Source: Adiantum capillus-veneris | Lineage: Eukaryota > Streptophyta > Polypodiopsida > Polypodiales > Pteridaceae | Length of the DNA stretch: 64,000 nucleotides | Direction: 5' to 3' | NCBI GenBank assembly: GCA_014529385.2 | Contig: CM043959.1 | Span: forward strand, 85,665,029 to 85,729,028 | In this document: piece by piece, positions 42,085 through 53,601 of the stretch | Layout: every line of letters begins with the position of its first letter | Position numbering within the stretch: position 1 is the first letter of the stretch | The notes under the pieces: generated by a model | Database searches by the model: none | What the model was told of the DNA's origin: nothing | What the model saw: the letters and a program-made list of their open reading frames with translations, nothing else | Position numbers and translations under genes: made by a program

Positions 42085-44138
42085 ATGTCGACCAAGGGAA
42101 GTGGTTATCCATTTATCCTAGGAAGACCATGGCTAATGAAAATGCGAGCTTTGCAGGATTGGGAGAGTGGGAAATTAATTTGCAGGAATGACAATCATAA
42201 GAAGGTTGCCTTTGACATGAAGGAGCAACGCCAAGAGGATATCCATGAAGAATCATCTCAAAGTGAGACGAAAGAAGGTTGGACTGATAGCACTTCAGAA
42301 GAAGAAAGTAGCGGCAGCATTACTGAAGAGGAGTCTTCCATCGAAGTCATGGGGGTAAGGTTTAAGCCAAGCAACCAAGAGACCTCTTGTCAAGGCTTGG
42401 AGGAGGTAGGTCCTCAAGAGAACGAAGGTGTTCAAGATGAAGGGATGCTGGAAGGTATGCTATCAACAACACTTACAAAGGATGAAAGAGAGGAGTTCAA
42501 ATGTGTGCTAAGGAAGTTTCCTAGTCTTTTTGCTAAAGACTACACCGACGTGCGTGGGGTAGATGTTGTTCAACACAAGATTGAGTTAAAGCCTAAGGCC
42601 ACACCTAAAGCTCAGAAGCTACGAAGGCTAGGAGTTATAATGGAGCAGGCTCTACTCAAGGAGGTAAGAAAGATTCTAGCAGCAGGTTTCATTTATCCAG
42701 TGGAGAATTCAGAGTGGGTCTCTCTTGTTGTTGTCACTCCTTAGAAAAATGGCAAGTGGAGGGTGTGTGTGGATTATCGTCCCCTCAATGAGGCAACAAA
42801 AAGAGATCACTTTTCCCTCCCATTCCAGGATGAGATACTAAATGAGGTAGCTGGTCATGAGAAGTACACTGTGTGCGATGGTTACTCAGGTTACTTTCAA
42901 ATAGGGATTGCATTGGAGGATCAATTGAAAACAACCTTTACCACTCCTTGGGGTTGTTATGCTTTTAGAGTCATGCCATTTGGTCTGACAAATGCTCCTG
43001 CAACATTCCAACGTTTCATGAATATGGTGTTTCAAGCATTCTTTGGAAAGTCAATTAGGGTGTTCATTGATGATTTCTATATTTATAGCTCAAAATCATT
43101 GCATCTACAAAGAGTAGAAGAAGGTTTAAAGAAGCTCTACGACATGGGAGGTCAACTCAACCCCGACAAGTGCCATATAGGTGAGGATGAAGTAATCTTG
43201 CTTGGTCATAAAGTTTCTTACAAAGGCATTGAAGTGGATCCTTCAAAGGCAAAGGCTCTTATTGAGCTACCATCACCCAAGAGTCTTAAGGAGGTCATCT
43301 CATTCATTCAAAAGGTGAAGTATATGTCACGCTTCATTCACTTCGCCTCGGAGTTACTTCACCCTTTGCAAAAGTTGACACAACAAGTAGAATTTGCATG
43401 GTCTGATGAGCTTGAAGAGTACTTTTGTAACATTAAAGCCATTTTGTCAGAGCTACCAACACTCATGCCTCCTTGTTGGGAGTACACATTCTTTGTTAGC
43501 TCTAGTGCTGGGAAAGAAACAATTGGTGCAGTTTTGCTACAACAAGATCCCTATAGTACCAGGATGCGGCCCATCTACTTTGCTAGTAGGGTCATGAATG
43601 CTTTAGAGAGAGGCTACACGGAGGCAGAACTCATGATGCTTTCTCTCATGTTTGCGATAAGGAAGTTTAGATCCTACTTGCTCCCAAAACCTTTTGTAAT
43701 CCTCACCGCAGAGAATTTGTTCCCTTGGGTGTCATCTCAAATGAATCTTAGTACTAGGATCTCAAAGTGGATTATGGAGTTGCAAGAGTTTCAATACTCT
43801 TTCAAGGTAGAAGATAGTGTGCGTGCACAATTGGCAGGGATTCTCACTTATAGGGTGCATGAAAAGGAGATTAAGGTGCCTGAAGTAAAGACCCTACCAT
43901 TGCCACCACCAAAAAGTATTCCTAATGCTTTTACCTTGTTCTTTGATGGAGCTTTTTGTCAAGCCACAGGAAAAGCAGGGGGAGGGCTAGTGTTGCTCAA
44001 CCCAAGTGGAGAGGTGGTCATGAAAGAGAAGTTCAATCTACCAAGTTCAGCTAGCAACAATGAAGCAGAATATGACACACTACTTCATGGTTTAAAAATA
44101 TGCATTGGCCATGGTATACAATGTCTCATGGTAAAAGG
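42085..44138 (+). pseudogene. RT, RNase H and first part of the second RNase H of the Tat-like element
   Basis: All in the same frame as gag. The protease tail (YPFILGRPWLMKM) and an acidic linker precede the RT. A TAG at 42742 stands where the usual K-K-N-G has Lys. RT continues with WRVCVDYRPLNEATKRDHF, VMPFGLTNAPATFQRF and catalytic FIDDF (about 43068). RNase H shows ETIGAVLLQQD and YFASRVMNALERGYTEAE. The second RNase H begins near 43935 with LFFDGAFCQATGKAGGG and keeps SNNEAEYDTLLHGLK (Asp and Glu of the active site). Element D cuts in at 44139, immediately before the codon of the next catalytic Asp (KG-D), which is found at 62290. Confidence 0.85.
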
Positions 44139-44280
44139 TGTTGAGCTTATATGTGAAGCTACTCAATATATGGCTTCTCTATATATGGCACCCAGGTCCC
44201 CTCTATATATACATCATCTCATGTGTGTATTCTACACACTTTGGGGTTCTACTTCTGTGCTCTCTCCTTCTCTCTCAACA
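44139..44280 (+). repeat. 5' LTR of element D
   Basis: 142 bp, including CTATATATACATC (TATA-like, about 44201) and a stretch with CACTTTGGGGTTCT. Matches the split 3' copy except for one base (T here, G at 62253). Confidence 0.95.
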
Positions 44281-44292
44281 TGGTATCAGAGC
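44281..44292 (+). other. Primer binding site of element D
   Basis: TGGTATCAGAGC directly after the LTR, complementary to initiator methionine tRNA. Confidence 0.9.
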
Positions 44293-45400
44293 GGTACGTT
44301 TCTGTTTTCGATTTTTCTCCTGATCAAAATCGATTTTGCAGAAACTATTTGAGGAAGGGATCGGAATCGATGTGGTCTACAACTTTGCAAAAGAAAGTTT
44401 CTTCAAATTCTGCAGCGATTTTGAGTTATCGTTCACGGACTGCGTATATACCTGAAAAGTAGCTTCCGCGTTTTGTTTTTTATTTTTCTGCTAATTGGAA
44501 ACGATTTTGCAGAAACTACCCGCTACAAACACCGAAATCGATGTGGTCTACAACTTTGCAGAAGGAAGTTTTTCCAAATTCTGCACCGATTTTGAGTTAT
44601 CGTTCGCGGACTGCGTACATACTGAAAAGCAACTTCCGCTTTTTGTTTTTTATTTTTCCGCTAATTAGAAACGATTTTGCAGAAACTACTCGCGTAGGAG
44701 ACCGGAATCGATGTGGTCTACAACTTTGCAAATGGAAGTGTTTTCAAATTCTACACCGATTTTGAGTTATCGTTCGCGGACTGCGCACATACCTGAAAAG
44801 CAACTTCTACTTTTTGTTTTTGATTTTCCTACTAATTGAAAACGATTTTGCAGAAACTACTCGTTCAGAGGAGACCGGAATCGATGTGGTCTACAACTTT
44901 GCAGAAGGAAGTGTTTTCAAATTCTGCATCGATTTTGAGTTATCGTTCGCGGACTGCGTACATACCTGAAAAGCAATTTTCGCTTTTTGTTTTTGATTTT
45001 TCTGCTTATTGAAAATTATTTTGCAGAAACAAAACCCGTGAGAGATTGGAATCGATGTGGTCTACAACTTTGCAGAAGAAAGTGTTTTCAAATTCTGCAC
45101 CGATTTTGAGTTATCGTTCGCGGACTGCGTACATACCTAAAAAGCAATTTCCGTTTTTTGTTTTTTATTTTTCTGCTTATTGAAAACGATTTTGCAGAAA
45201 CTACCCGCGTGAGACACCGGAATCGATGTGTTCTACAACTTTGCAGAAGAAACTACCCGCAATGGGGATTGGAATCGATGTGGTCTATAACTTTGAGTAA
45301 GAAAGTTTCTCTAAATTCTGCACCGATTTTGGGTTATGGTCTCGAACTGCGAATATGTTTGAAAATCAAAATTTTACTTTTTGCTTTTGATTTTTCTCAT
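44293..45400 (+). repeat. Tandem array with 171-bp period next to the primer site of element D
   Basis: ATCGATGTG(G/T)TCTAC recurs at 44366, 44537, 44707, 44880, 45051, 45222 and, after a shortened unit, 45274. Spacing is therefore 170-173 bp six times. Each unit also has GATTTTGCAGAAAC and TTTTGAGTTATCG(T)TC. The first unit begins within the sequence right after the primer site. Short open frames here are just the unit translated and do not share a single frame. An amplified leader or packaging signal is one possible reading. Confidence 0.9.
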
Positions 45401-45629
45401 AATTGAAAACTTCTCAATTATATTTTTCTTCATCAATCATATATTTGTTACTGTCGTAACTTTGCTGCAAAAGCCAGTTACACATCGTTCCGATTCAGTC
45501 GAGCCGTTGATGATCGTCCAAATTCTATCGAGCTACTGTTGGTACATGATCTTTTGTTATATGATATACTCGTTCATTGATTCTCGTATAATTATTCTTT
45601 TAGAGATATAGTTTACGTCGTTTTATTGA

Positions 45630-45880
45630 TAATTTCTCATTGATACCATAGTGATTTTGATGGTACCATGATGATGTTTTGTTAATACTTTGGTCATGGT
45701 GATTTTCGTTGATACCATGATGATATGTCATTTATACCATGGTTATTCTCGGTGGTGCCATGATGATATTTCGTTGATACCATGGTTATTCTCGGTGATT
45801 CCATGATGATATTTCGTTGATTCCATGGTGATTTTGGTTGATACCATGATGATGTTTTGTTGATACCATGGTTATTCTCG
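45630..45880. repeat. GATACCATG-type tandem repeats in element D, left of CACTA copy B
   Basis: Imperfect units of about 20-42 bp built from GATACCATG(A/G)TGATATTTCGTT and GGTTATTCTCGGTGAT. They continue at 53602-53830. CACTA copy B inserted inside a TTCTCG-GTGATACC unit. Confidence 0.85.
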
Positions 45881-45942
45881 CACTACAAGAGGATCTTCAC
45901 ATTAGCGACGCTCACACAGCGACGCTCAAAAAAAAAATTCCC

Positions 45943-46048
45943 GGCGTCACTATGAGCGTCGCTATAAGCGTCGCTATGAGCGTCGCAAATTTCTTTGTAA
46001 ATTTGCGACGCTCATAGCGACGCTTGTAGCGACGCTCATAGCGACGCC
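45943..46048. repeat. Subterminal hairpin of CACTA copy B, 5' end
   Basis: Inverted repeat with arms of about 50 bp and a loop of about 6 bases. Each arm holds four GCGTCGC/GCGACGC cores with GAGCGTCGCTAT spacing, and pairing fails at only about two positions. In known En/Spm elements subterminal repeats bind TnpA. The extreme hairpin form could also yield double-stranded RNA. Confidence 0.85.
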
Positions 46049-46080
46049 AGCTGGGGTAAAAAAAATAACCGAGCGCGCCC

Positions 46081-46109
46081 AAAAACTCAGATCTCAGATC
46101 TGAGTTTTT
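46081..46109. repeat. 29-bp palindrome in CACTA copy B
   Basis: Perfect arms AAAAACTCAGATCT / AGATCTGAGTTTTT around one central base. Present in copy C (54723-54751) and nearly so in copy A (3700-3728), so it is a constant part of the family. Confidence 0.9.
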
Positions 46110-46140
46110 CGGCGCCCTCAAGCAAAGAGCAGGTAACGCT

Positions 46141-46145
46141 CTCCC

Positions 46146-46188
<43 letters not shown>

Positions 46189-46189
46189 C

Positions 46190-46231
<42 letters not shown>

Positions 46232-46351
46232 AGAGGAAGGAGAGCCAGGTATGCTCCTTCCCTCTCCTCATTCTCATGTTCCCTTCCCCTCTTTCTCTCT
46301 CCCTCGCTCTCTCTCTCACACACACACACATACACACACACACATAGTGTT

Positions 46352-46399
<48 letters not shown>

Positions 46400-46640
46400 T
46401 GCAAAAACGCACACACATACATAAACAAAGAATGCACACACACATTGAGAGAGAAAAAGAGAGAGAGAGCATGCATAAACAAAAAACGCACGCATTGAAA
46501 GAGGAAAAGAGAGAGAGAACATGCATAAACAAAAAACGCACACATTGAGAGAGGAAAAGAGAAAGAAAACATGCATACGATCCAAAAAAATGCACACACA
46601 TTGAGAGAGAAAGAAAGAGAAACTAAGGGAGCGTCGTAGG
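46141..46640. repeat. CT/CA/GA microsatellite block of CACTA copy B
   Basis: Dinucleotide runs alternating with four repeats of CATGCATAAACAAAAAACGCAC. No gene; the open frames on the minus strand are low-complexity. Confidence 0.9.
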
Positions 46641-46969
46641 AAACTAATTAAAATTAAAAGACCTAAAGATCTAGCCGACGAGGAGTTGAACTGAAGACCT
46701 ATTATTCAAGAGAGAAATGGCATAATCAATCTATCATACTTGGCATGGGTGATAGAAAGGTTATACCATTTATCTCTTTTTATTGGCACACACATCCACA
46801 CACGCGCACACACACAGGAAGAAGAGAGTTATAACGTCGTAGGAAACTATCTTAAAAGACGTTAAAGATTAGGTTATATGTAGACTTACATTAAATTAGA
46901 TTTAGGTATATTTTTAACTAGATTTACGTTTATTTAAGCTAGATTTAGATTTACGTTATATTAGATTAG

Positions 46970-47168
46970 ATGCGGGTCTCCATAGACTGCGATGCTTGCA
47001 TGAAGCGGGTGAAGAAAGCCCTGAATGGAATATAGGGTATTGCTGCCTTCACTCATAGTGGGCTCCGTCGATCCAAAAGTACTGGTGAAATGTCTTCAGA
47101 AGATAGGGAAGAAGGTGGATCTTCAGGGCGGCAAGAGTCACTACATCCCCGACACAATGACCATCTAG
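46970..47168 (+). pseudogene. Captured HMA-domain gene fragment in CACTA copy B
   Basis: Reads MRVSIDCDACMKRVKKALNG then I, a stop and GIA. After a one-base frame change at about 47067 it continues VDPKVLVKCLQKIGKKVDLQ, then GGKSHYIPDTMTI and a stop. The CDAC metal-binding loop, the VKKALNGI helix and the VDPKVL...GKKVDL second half are the hallmarks of plant heavy-metal-associated (HMA) domains. The middle strand is shortened by a deletion. It is absent from copy A at this place and present in copy C, and sits between TTAGATTTA-type element repeats. It is therefore host-gene sequence picked up by the transposon. No promoter or intact frame is seen. Confidence 0.65.
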
Positions 47169-47552
47169 ACAACCTCTAGTCATTAGACTTACGTTACATT
47201 AGATTTAGCTTTATTTTTAGTTAGATTTACGTTTATTTAGATTTACGCTTATTTACGTTAGATCGAGTCCACGCAAGAATTACTTACGGTTTAGGGTTTA
47301 GAGTTAGACGAACAGTGAAAAGATCTACTGTGAAAAGATGTTAAGATGAAGTGAAGTGCTACAGCTAGAGAAGAGGCAAAGGGATTTTGTCCACTACATG
47401 CAGTATCATGTAGACGTGGGTGTCTAGATTTCTTGTACCCACAAATATAGGTATTGACCAATAAAGACGAGATTATAACCCGGTGGTTCTGATCTCCGTG
47501 CACCTCTAGACCGAGGTGTGCGGGGATTGGACATGACTAGAGAATGTGAGGT

Positions 47553-47588
<36 letters not shown>

Positions 47589-47650
47589 GACGAAGAATGC
47601 CAATAGAATATTAAATTTGTTGTCTAGGTTATAAGTTTTTTATCCTCATT

Positions 47651-50600
47651 ATGAGTAGCGACGAGGATGTGGGACCGTCCAACCGAAACACCTATCTCTC
47701 AACGAGGGTCTTATGTCCTTGTAATCAATGCAAGCATGCTGTGCGACGGACAAGACGTGTTTCTTTGCAGCACGTTCGCGAATTTGGCGAGTTCGATCCA
47801 TCTATTATAGATCGAGTTGTTGCCAATTATAACTCGTCGGACTCTGACGCTGGCCAACAAGCAGCAATCTTGCAACCCAATAGACGTATTCGCAGGCGCT
47901 TTGGTCAAGCAGCATATGTGAGGCCACAAGATGTAGCCTCTGACAGCTCGGGGGATGATCATGCAGAGCACATTCCCAACGAGGCAATGTTTGAGCCCGA
48001 GATTGATGAAATGATCGAGACGATCATGGATTCAGAAAGGCTTATCTATGATGATATGAAAAGTGAAGCCGATACATCATTGTATAATGGAGCACGTATG
48101 TCTAGATTGAAAGCACTCCTGGTTCTTCTCAACATGCAGGCAAAGTTTGGATGGAGTGACACTAGCGTCACAGCGCTTTTCAGGTGATCTATTACAATTA
48201 GTTTACTTTAATAGAACTCTAAATGTATAATGATCTGATAGATTTTTACACGACTGTATCATATTTTTATGTTGTGTAGATTGCTGAAAGAGCACATTCT
48301 ACCAGCTGACAATGTGATGCCAGATTCCCGAGATGAAGCAAGAAAGATTTTGCGAAACTTGGGGATGGATTACAATTCTATCCACGCTTGTCCTAATGAC
48401 TGCATTCTTTTCAGAGGGGAATACACAGACATGGAGAAGTGTCCGAAATGTGATTCCGAAAGATATCGAGTAGATCTCCACGGGACAAAAATTCCACAAA
48501 AGGTTTTGCGACATTTTCCTTTGCTTCCTCGCATCAAGCATTTCTTCGAATGTAAGTCCATGGCCGCCCTAGCATCATGGCATGAGGAGAATAAATCTTC
48601 GGATGGTGTGCTACGAATTCCTGCAGATTGCGCAGCCTGGAAACATATAGATGGAACATGGTCGGATTTTGCCAGGGAAGCTCGAAATTTGCGCTTAGGC
48701 CTGGCTATGGATGGCGTAAATCCATTTGGTCAAAGATCAACATCTTACAGTGTATGGCCCGTTGTCATCGTCAACTACAACATTCCCCCGTGGTTGACTA
48801 CGAAGAAGGGGCACCTATGGCTAAGCTTGATTGTGCCAGGGCGATATAAAGTGGGGAATATGGATGTGTATCTTCGTCCACTATTGGAAGAGCTACAACA
48901 ATTGTGGATTGGCATAGAGGTGGTGGATATGAGCCGACACACAGGACGACGGAATGCTTTGATCAGAGGTATTCTAATGTGGACCATGCATGACTATCCC
49001 GGGCTAACAGAATGCTCAGGTGATCTATTGACACTCCTCTCTCAGACACTGTAAATCTTGTTTTTTCCGCATAGTTGATCTATTATCATGTGTATACATG
49101 CAGGGCTTCAAACAAGCGGATACAGAGCATGTGTCACATGTGGACCTAGACTGAATGCACGTAGGGCACCCTCACTGAAGAAGCAAATCTACGAAGGTCA
49201 TCAAGCGTATCTTCCGGAGAATCATGTGTTACGCGACGGCTTTTTGGGAAGAGAGCCACCAAGGATGTCTGCACAAGCATGGTTAGAGCAGAAGGAGATG
49301 TGCGATGACGGATTGCCTCCAGGGATGAAGAGACTATCTCTATGGTACGAGTTACCATACTGGCCCCGACTCGTGATCAATCACTTGCTCGATCCAATGC
49401 ACATATTCAAGAATGTGGGTAATCTACTATGGGACCATTTGACCGGCAAGAAAGATACTTTGGGAGCCAGAGTTGACCTTAGAAATGTGGATCGTATGGA
49501 GCAATATTGGCCGCAAACAGCGTCTGATGGATCGATAAAACTTCCTAAAGCACTATGGATTTTCACAGGAGCCCAAGAACGCAAAGTAAAAGAGGCCATT
49601 CGATCTTTGCGGACCCCCACTGGCGTAATGCACTCGCTCCGAACGTGTTTTACTAAAGAAGAAAAGCTTACCGGTTTGAAGTCACACGATTGGCATAAAA
49701 TGTGTCAGGTACGTTCATAGTGGACTTTAATATCATTGCATAAAATGTGGACTTTAATATCATTGTTGCACATACTTTACAGTTTATTTTACCGGTTGCC
49801 ATTGAGGGATGTTTGTCTCTCGACATCCGTAACACAATCTACAAACTTGCAAAGCTGGTGCAATGGATCTCACAAAAGGAGATCGACGTAGACTCCATAC
49901 CATTCGCCAAACTAAATGCTGCGGAGCTTGTGTGCATGTTTGAGAAACATTTTCCTACTACAATGCTAACCATTCAGGTGCATCTTCTTATTCACATAGT
50001 TGATGAGGTGGAAATAGCTGGCACAGTTCATTCCAGATGGATGTTCTTCTTAGAGCGTTTCATGAAAATGCTTAAGGGATATGTGCGTCAAAAGGCACGT
50101 CCGGAGGGTAGCATGGCAGAAGGTTGGTTGGTATCAGAGTCCCTAGTGTACATTGGAGAGTGGCTAGACGGATTTGATAAATCCCGGGACACGCTATGGC
50201 GAACCATAGATGATGAGCGCATATCTGGGATTGTCATGTGCAATCTCGGTGTTGAGAAGAAGATGACGGAAGATCTAGAGGCTAAAATCAACCGATTTTG
50301 CATGCTTCACAATCCAGTGATGCAAAAGTGGATTTCACAATATGAGGATGCAAAGCAAGAGCGACAAAGGGCACGAATCGAGTGGAGACGGGGAAGACGA
50401 CCACCGATGCACTATCCAGCGGTTCTGGAGAGCCTACCAACCTTCATGAGCTTAAGATGGTTGCACAACCAATTGAAAAGCGCACAACAATGCGGTGACG
50501 AAGTGACTGAAGAAGAGTGGGAGTACTCTCGGGGTTGCGCGACCAAGGTAAGTTTGCAATGTACGACTAGCAAGTGACTTTATTTATAAACGTTTGAACG

Positions 50601-51379
50601 GCCACTCATAATCTTTGTTCGTTGTAGTATAAGTCATACACAGCAGCATGGTGTAAAGGTCGACATTTTAGGGTGGAACGAATCGACAAAAAGCGTTTTA
50701 CTCAAGATTGTGGAATCATGGCAAAATTTGAACAGTCTAGTCGACGACGTTCCTCTGATGTTGATCCCGTGGTGGCGGAACTCACTTACTTCGGCACGCT
50801 GCAAGAGATTTTGAGGATCGATTACAGAGGTTTTTTGTCGACTTGTTCGACGTGCAATGGTTCAAGATAATCATGGAGGGTCGAAACGCTACTGTGCGTA
50901 GAGGAGAGTCTGGTTTTCTTGAGGTGGATTCTACTAAGAAATGGACTGACCTAAGAGACACTTTTGTACTACCCGAGCATTGTGAACAAGTAAGTATATA
51001 AATAGTTAACATCCCCCTTTTACAAGTTATGTGCTTGAAAGCTCTCATGTAAGTTATGTGGCTCTGGCAGGTAGTATTTCATCCTACAAAGTCTACATCA
51101 AACTGGTGGTACGTCATAGAGGTAGCCCCTCATAGTGCAAGGACGTATGAAGGCTACCATGTGCCAATCACAACGACATCAATGGAGGAGATCAGAGAAG
51201 ATGCTCAATCAGAAGCCGCTGCGGTGGTGCCAGACGAGCATCAAGATGCTACTACTCTATATGGGGTGCATGCAGAGGAGCTACAAAATGAAACAGAGGA
51301 TATGTGTTTAAACGGAGAGCTCTATATAGATATAGGAAGTTATGCTGAGTTATGCGAGGATGAGAGAGAGATCTCTTAA
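47651..51379 (+). pseudogene. CACTA tnp2-type transposase, copy B (one-base frameshift)
   Basis: Exons by GT..AG borders: 47651-48183, 48280-49019, 49104-49708, 49783-50547, 50628-50989, 51071-51379, with phases that agree at every junction. Exon 1 holds the transposase-associated N-terminus (CPCNQCKH). Exon 2 has CPKCDSERYRVD and the start of the tnp2 core, with DGVNPFGQRSTSYSVWPVV and MWTMHDYPGLTECSG. Exon 3 has a second cysteine motif (YRACVTCGP), LLDPMHIFKNVGNLLWDHL and the end of the core. Exon 4 has DUF4218-like HIVDEVEIAGTVHSRWMFFLERF. The last exon ends in an acidic tail. In exon 5 one A is missing near 50829 compared with copy C, shifting the frame after DYRGF. Exon 1 is intact here, unlike in C. 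Confidence 0.9.
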
Positions 51380-51651
51380 AGCCACAAATATTGTATTTGA
51401 ACAATTTTGCTCCGTGCTGTAAAAGCTCTAGCTCTCTAAGTAGCTTCCATGGTGTGTAACGCTCTTTTCTACTCGCGCTCACATCTTTTGATTGAAAATT
51501 CTGAGTTTTCGACTTGCCTCTTCTATCACTCGATTCATTGCGTCATTGTATTTATATGCGTCATTACGTCATTGTATTTAATGGTCTTTGCGTCATTGTC
51601 TACTCTATTCATTCAATATTAAGTTTAAATATTCGTGTGTTTAATGCAGGT

Positions 51652-52965
51652 ATGGATGATGAGGAGTTTCTTTCTTCTTTGTCACCGCAGCAGAGACAGT
51701 GGTACGTGGAGCGTCATCGCTCTGGCGCATCATCGCGCGTTCCTACACCATCCGCATCTCCCTCTCTTTCGGAGCATTCGGCGCGCTCCGAAGCTTCGGC
51801 GTCGACGAGACGAGCATCACACTCGTCTAGACACCGGCGCTCTAGTGGTGGCGGTGGCGGTTGTTGTGGGGATTCCACCACCGATGCCTCCACACCGCCT
51901 CGTGTTCGACGAGGCTCTTTACCCTCCCCTTCTTTGCCCGCCCCCACACCAGCCACAGCATCGCCGTCTACGCCAGGTTTTGCACGGCTGACTGTTCCTA
52001 GAAGCTACACACCTCTACCTACTCCGCCAGGAGCCACCCCACTCGACACTCCTCGCTTCGGCGCCCAGACGCCGATGGAGACACCTGACGTCCGTACCCC
52101 CATCGACACGCCGCTAGAGACCCCTGCCGGGACACCCAGGTTCACGCGTCACCGGCCAGAGGGCTTGCCTTACTCCGTCGACATCAGCAGCGGCATCATC
52201 ATGGATGATGACGATAAGAAGGTGATCTCGCGCATGCGTGGTCTCTGCTCTCAGCTGTTTAGACACTATATACTAAACAAATGGAGTGAAGTACCAAGTG
52301 ATTTAAAAAACAGAGTCATCAGCATACTTCATGATGAGTTTCCCGTTCCAACACGGGATCAGCGCTTCAATGAAGACCTGATGTAGATTCGAATGCGCGA
52401 ATACTGCAAACACAAGCGTTCCGAAGTGCAAAAAGCAATCAAGAATGGGTGGAATAGGCCAGATTGTCTAGCCAAAGAAGATTGGAAGAATGCGAAGAAA
52501 GCAGCGCGCGAGAATCCCGACAAGTGGAAGCAACAAAAGGATGCAGCCAGAGCGCGAGTAGAGGCAGGGAGCTCGCACCACTTGGGGAGCGGTGGATGGG
52601 CATCATTTGAGGCCGATTTTGTAAGTCTTTTCACATTGCTCTTTATGCATGTTCGATAGTTTAGGGTTTATGAGTTTTTTAGTTCTAACATAATGAAATC
52701 TTTGTATGTTTTGACAGTGGTCGATGACAGGACGTGATCCCACACCGTACGAGCGCGAGTACGCAGGCAGGAAGGGCTTAAACGCCCTGATGGACATTCT
52801 CAGTTCTCGCGGCGGCATGGTTAGTATTAGGGTTTACTCTTTTTTATTTTTTGTATTGTTTTATAAATGTCGTTATATGTTTATATTTACTGAAAACTGT
52901 CTTATTGTCTTTTTTTGCAGAATCCGACAGATACGCCGCTTGGACGCGATGAGACGTCTGATTAG
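51652..52965 (+). pseudogene. TnpA-like protein gene, copy B (nonsense mutation)
   Basis: Starts at the ATG at 51652, just after a TTTAATGCAG acceptor, so the upstream non-coding exon lies in 51380-51640. The first half is Ser/Thr/Pro-rich with TP repeats (about residues 20-170). The second half is basic and helical, as in plant Ptta/En/Spm TnpA-type proteins (LNKWSEVPSDLKNRVISIL, RMREYCKHKRSEVQKAIKNG). A TAG at 52384 replaces the AAG (Lys) of copy C. Exon 1 would end at 52620; exons 2 (52718-52819) and 3 (52921-52965) follow. In En/Spm the TnpA protein binds subterminal repeats; that role is inferred. Confidence 0.75.
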
Positions 52966-53283
52966 ACGACGTCAGTTTAGCCGTAGCTAGATAGCATTAG
53001 TTTAGGGTTTCTCATAGCTTATGTATCATGAGACGGATTTTATACGTCTTTTTGAACCATGTATATTATTACATTTGTCACCGCAATTCCTTTTGCCAAT
53101 CAATTCTTTATGCCTATGATGTTGTACAATTGTCATTATTACATTTGCCAATCAATTCAGTTTGTCTATGATGTGTACAATTGTCAATTTTGCAAACAAT
53201 GCGTCTTGTGGGTGACTATTTTGGGTCTATTATTTACCTTTGCACTTTTTTTAAAAAGTGAATCAAGTACAATATGGTTGATG

Positions 53284-53540
53284 GGTGGTAGGGCATTCAA
53301 TGCCCTGCCACCAAAAAAATATTCTCTCAGGCGTCGCTATAAGCGTCGCTATTTATGGCTCTGTAGCGTCGCTATATGCGTCGCTATACTCTTCTCTGAG
53401 AGCGTCGCTATAAGCGTCGCTATAGGCGTCGCTATGAGCGTCGCTATATAGCGACGCCTATAGCGACGCCTATAGCGACGCAGATAGCGACGCTCTCGTA
53501 GCGACGCTTTTAGCGACGGTTATAGCGACGCCGGGGGTTA
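53284..53540. repeat. Subterminal repeats of CACTA copy B, 3' end
   Basis: A hairpin with arms GGTGGTAGGGCATT / AATGCCCTGCCACC (53284-53312) is followed by about a dozen GCGTCGCTAT cores, then their complements ATAGCGACGC, forming a large inverted array centred near 53448. Confidence 0.85.
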
Positions 53541-53601
53541 TAAAAACCCAGTGTATTTCCGTCGCTAAGAGCGTCACAAGAGCACACAACCTCTTGTAGT
53601 G

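Larger units (their letters stand above)
45881..53601 (+). mobile_element. CACTA DNA transposon, copy B (complete, 7721 bp)
   Basis: Starts CACTACAAGAGG and ends CCTCTTGTAGTG. TCG is duplicated on both sides (45878-45880 and 53602-53604), the 3-bp duplication typical of CACTA elements. Contents: subterminal AGCGACGC repeats and hairpins at both ends, CT/CA microsatellites (46141-46640), an HMA-like captured fragment, a six-exon tnp2-type transposase gene and a three-exon TnpA-like gene, both in the plus direction. The transposase has a one-base loss and the TnpA-like gene a stop codon, so this copy looks non-autonomous. It is about 98% identical to copy C by eye. Confidence 0.96.

Noticed and set aside
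44293-45400. Regular spacing of the 171-bp units considered as CRISPR or centromere satellite
   Set aside because: Units are contiguous with no spacers, and the array is only six to seven units inside an LTR element with clear ends.
51514-51651. Upstream in-frame extension (MPLLSL...) of the TnpA-like gene
   Set aside because: A splice acceptor TTTAATGCAG lies just before the ATG at 51652 and the extension is AT-rich, hydrophobic and non-conserved in style. I chose 51652 (and 60273 in copy C) as start.
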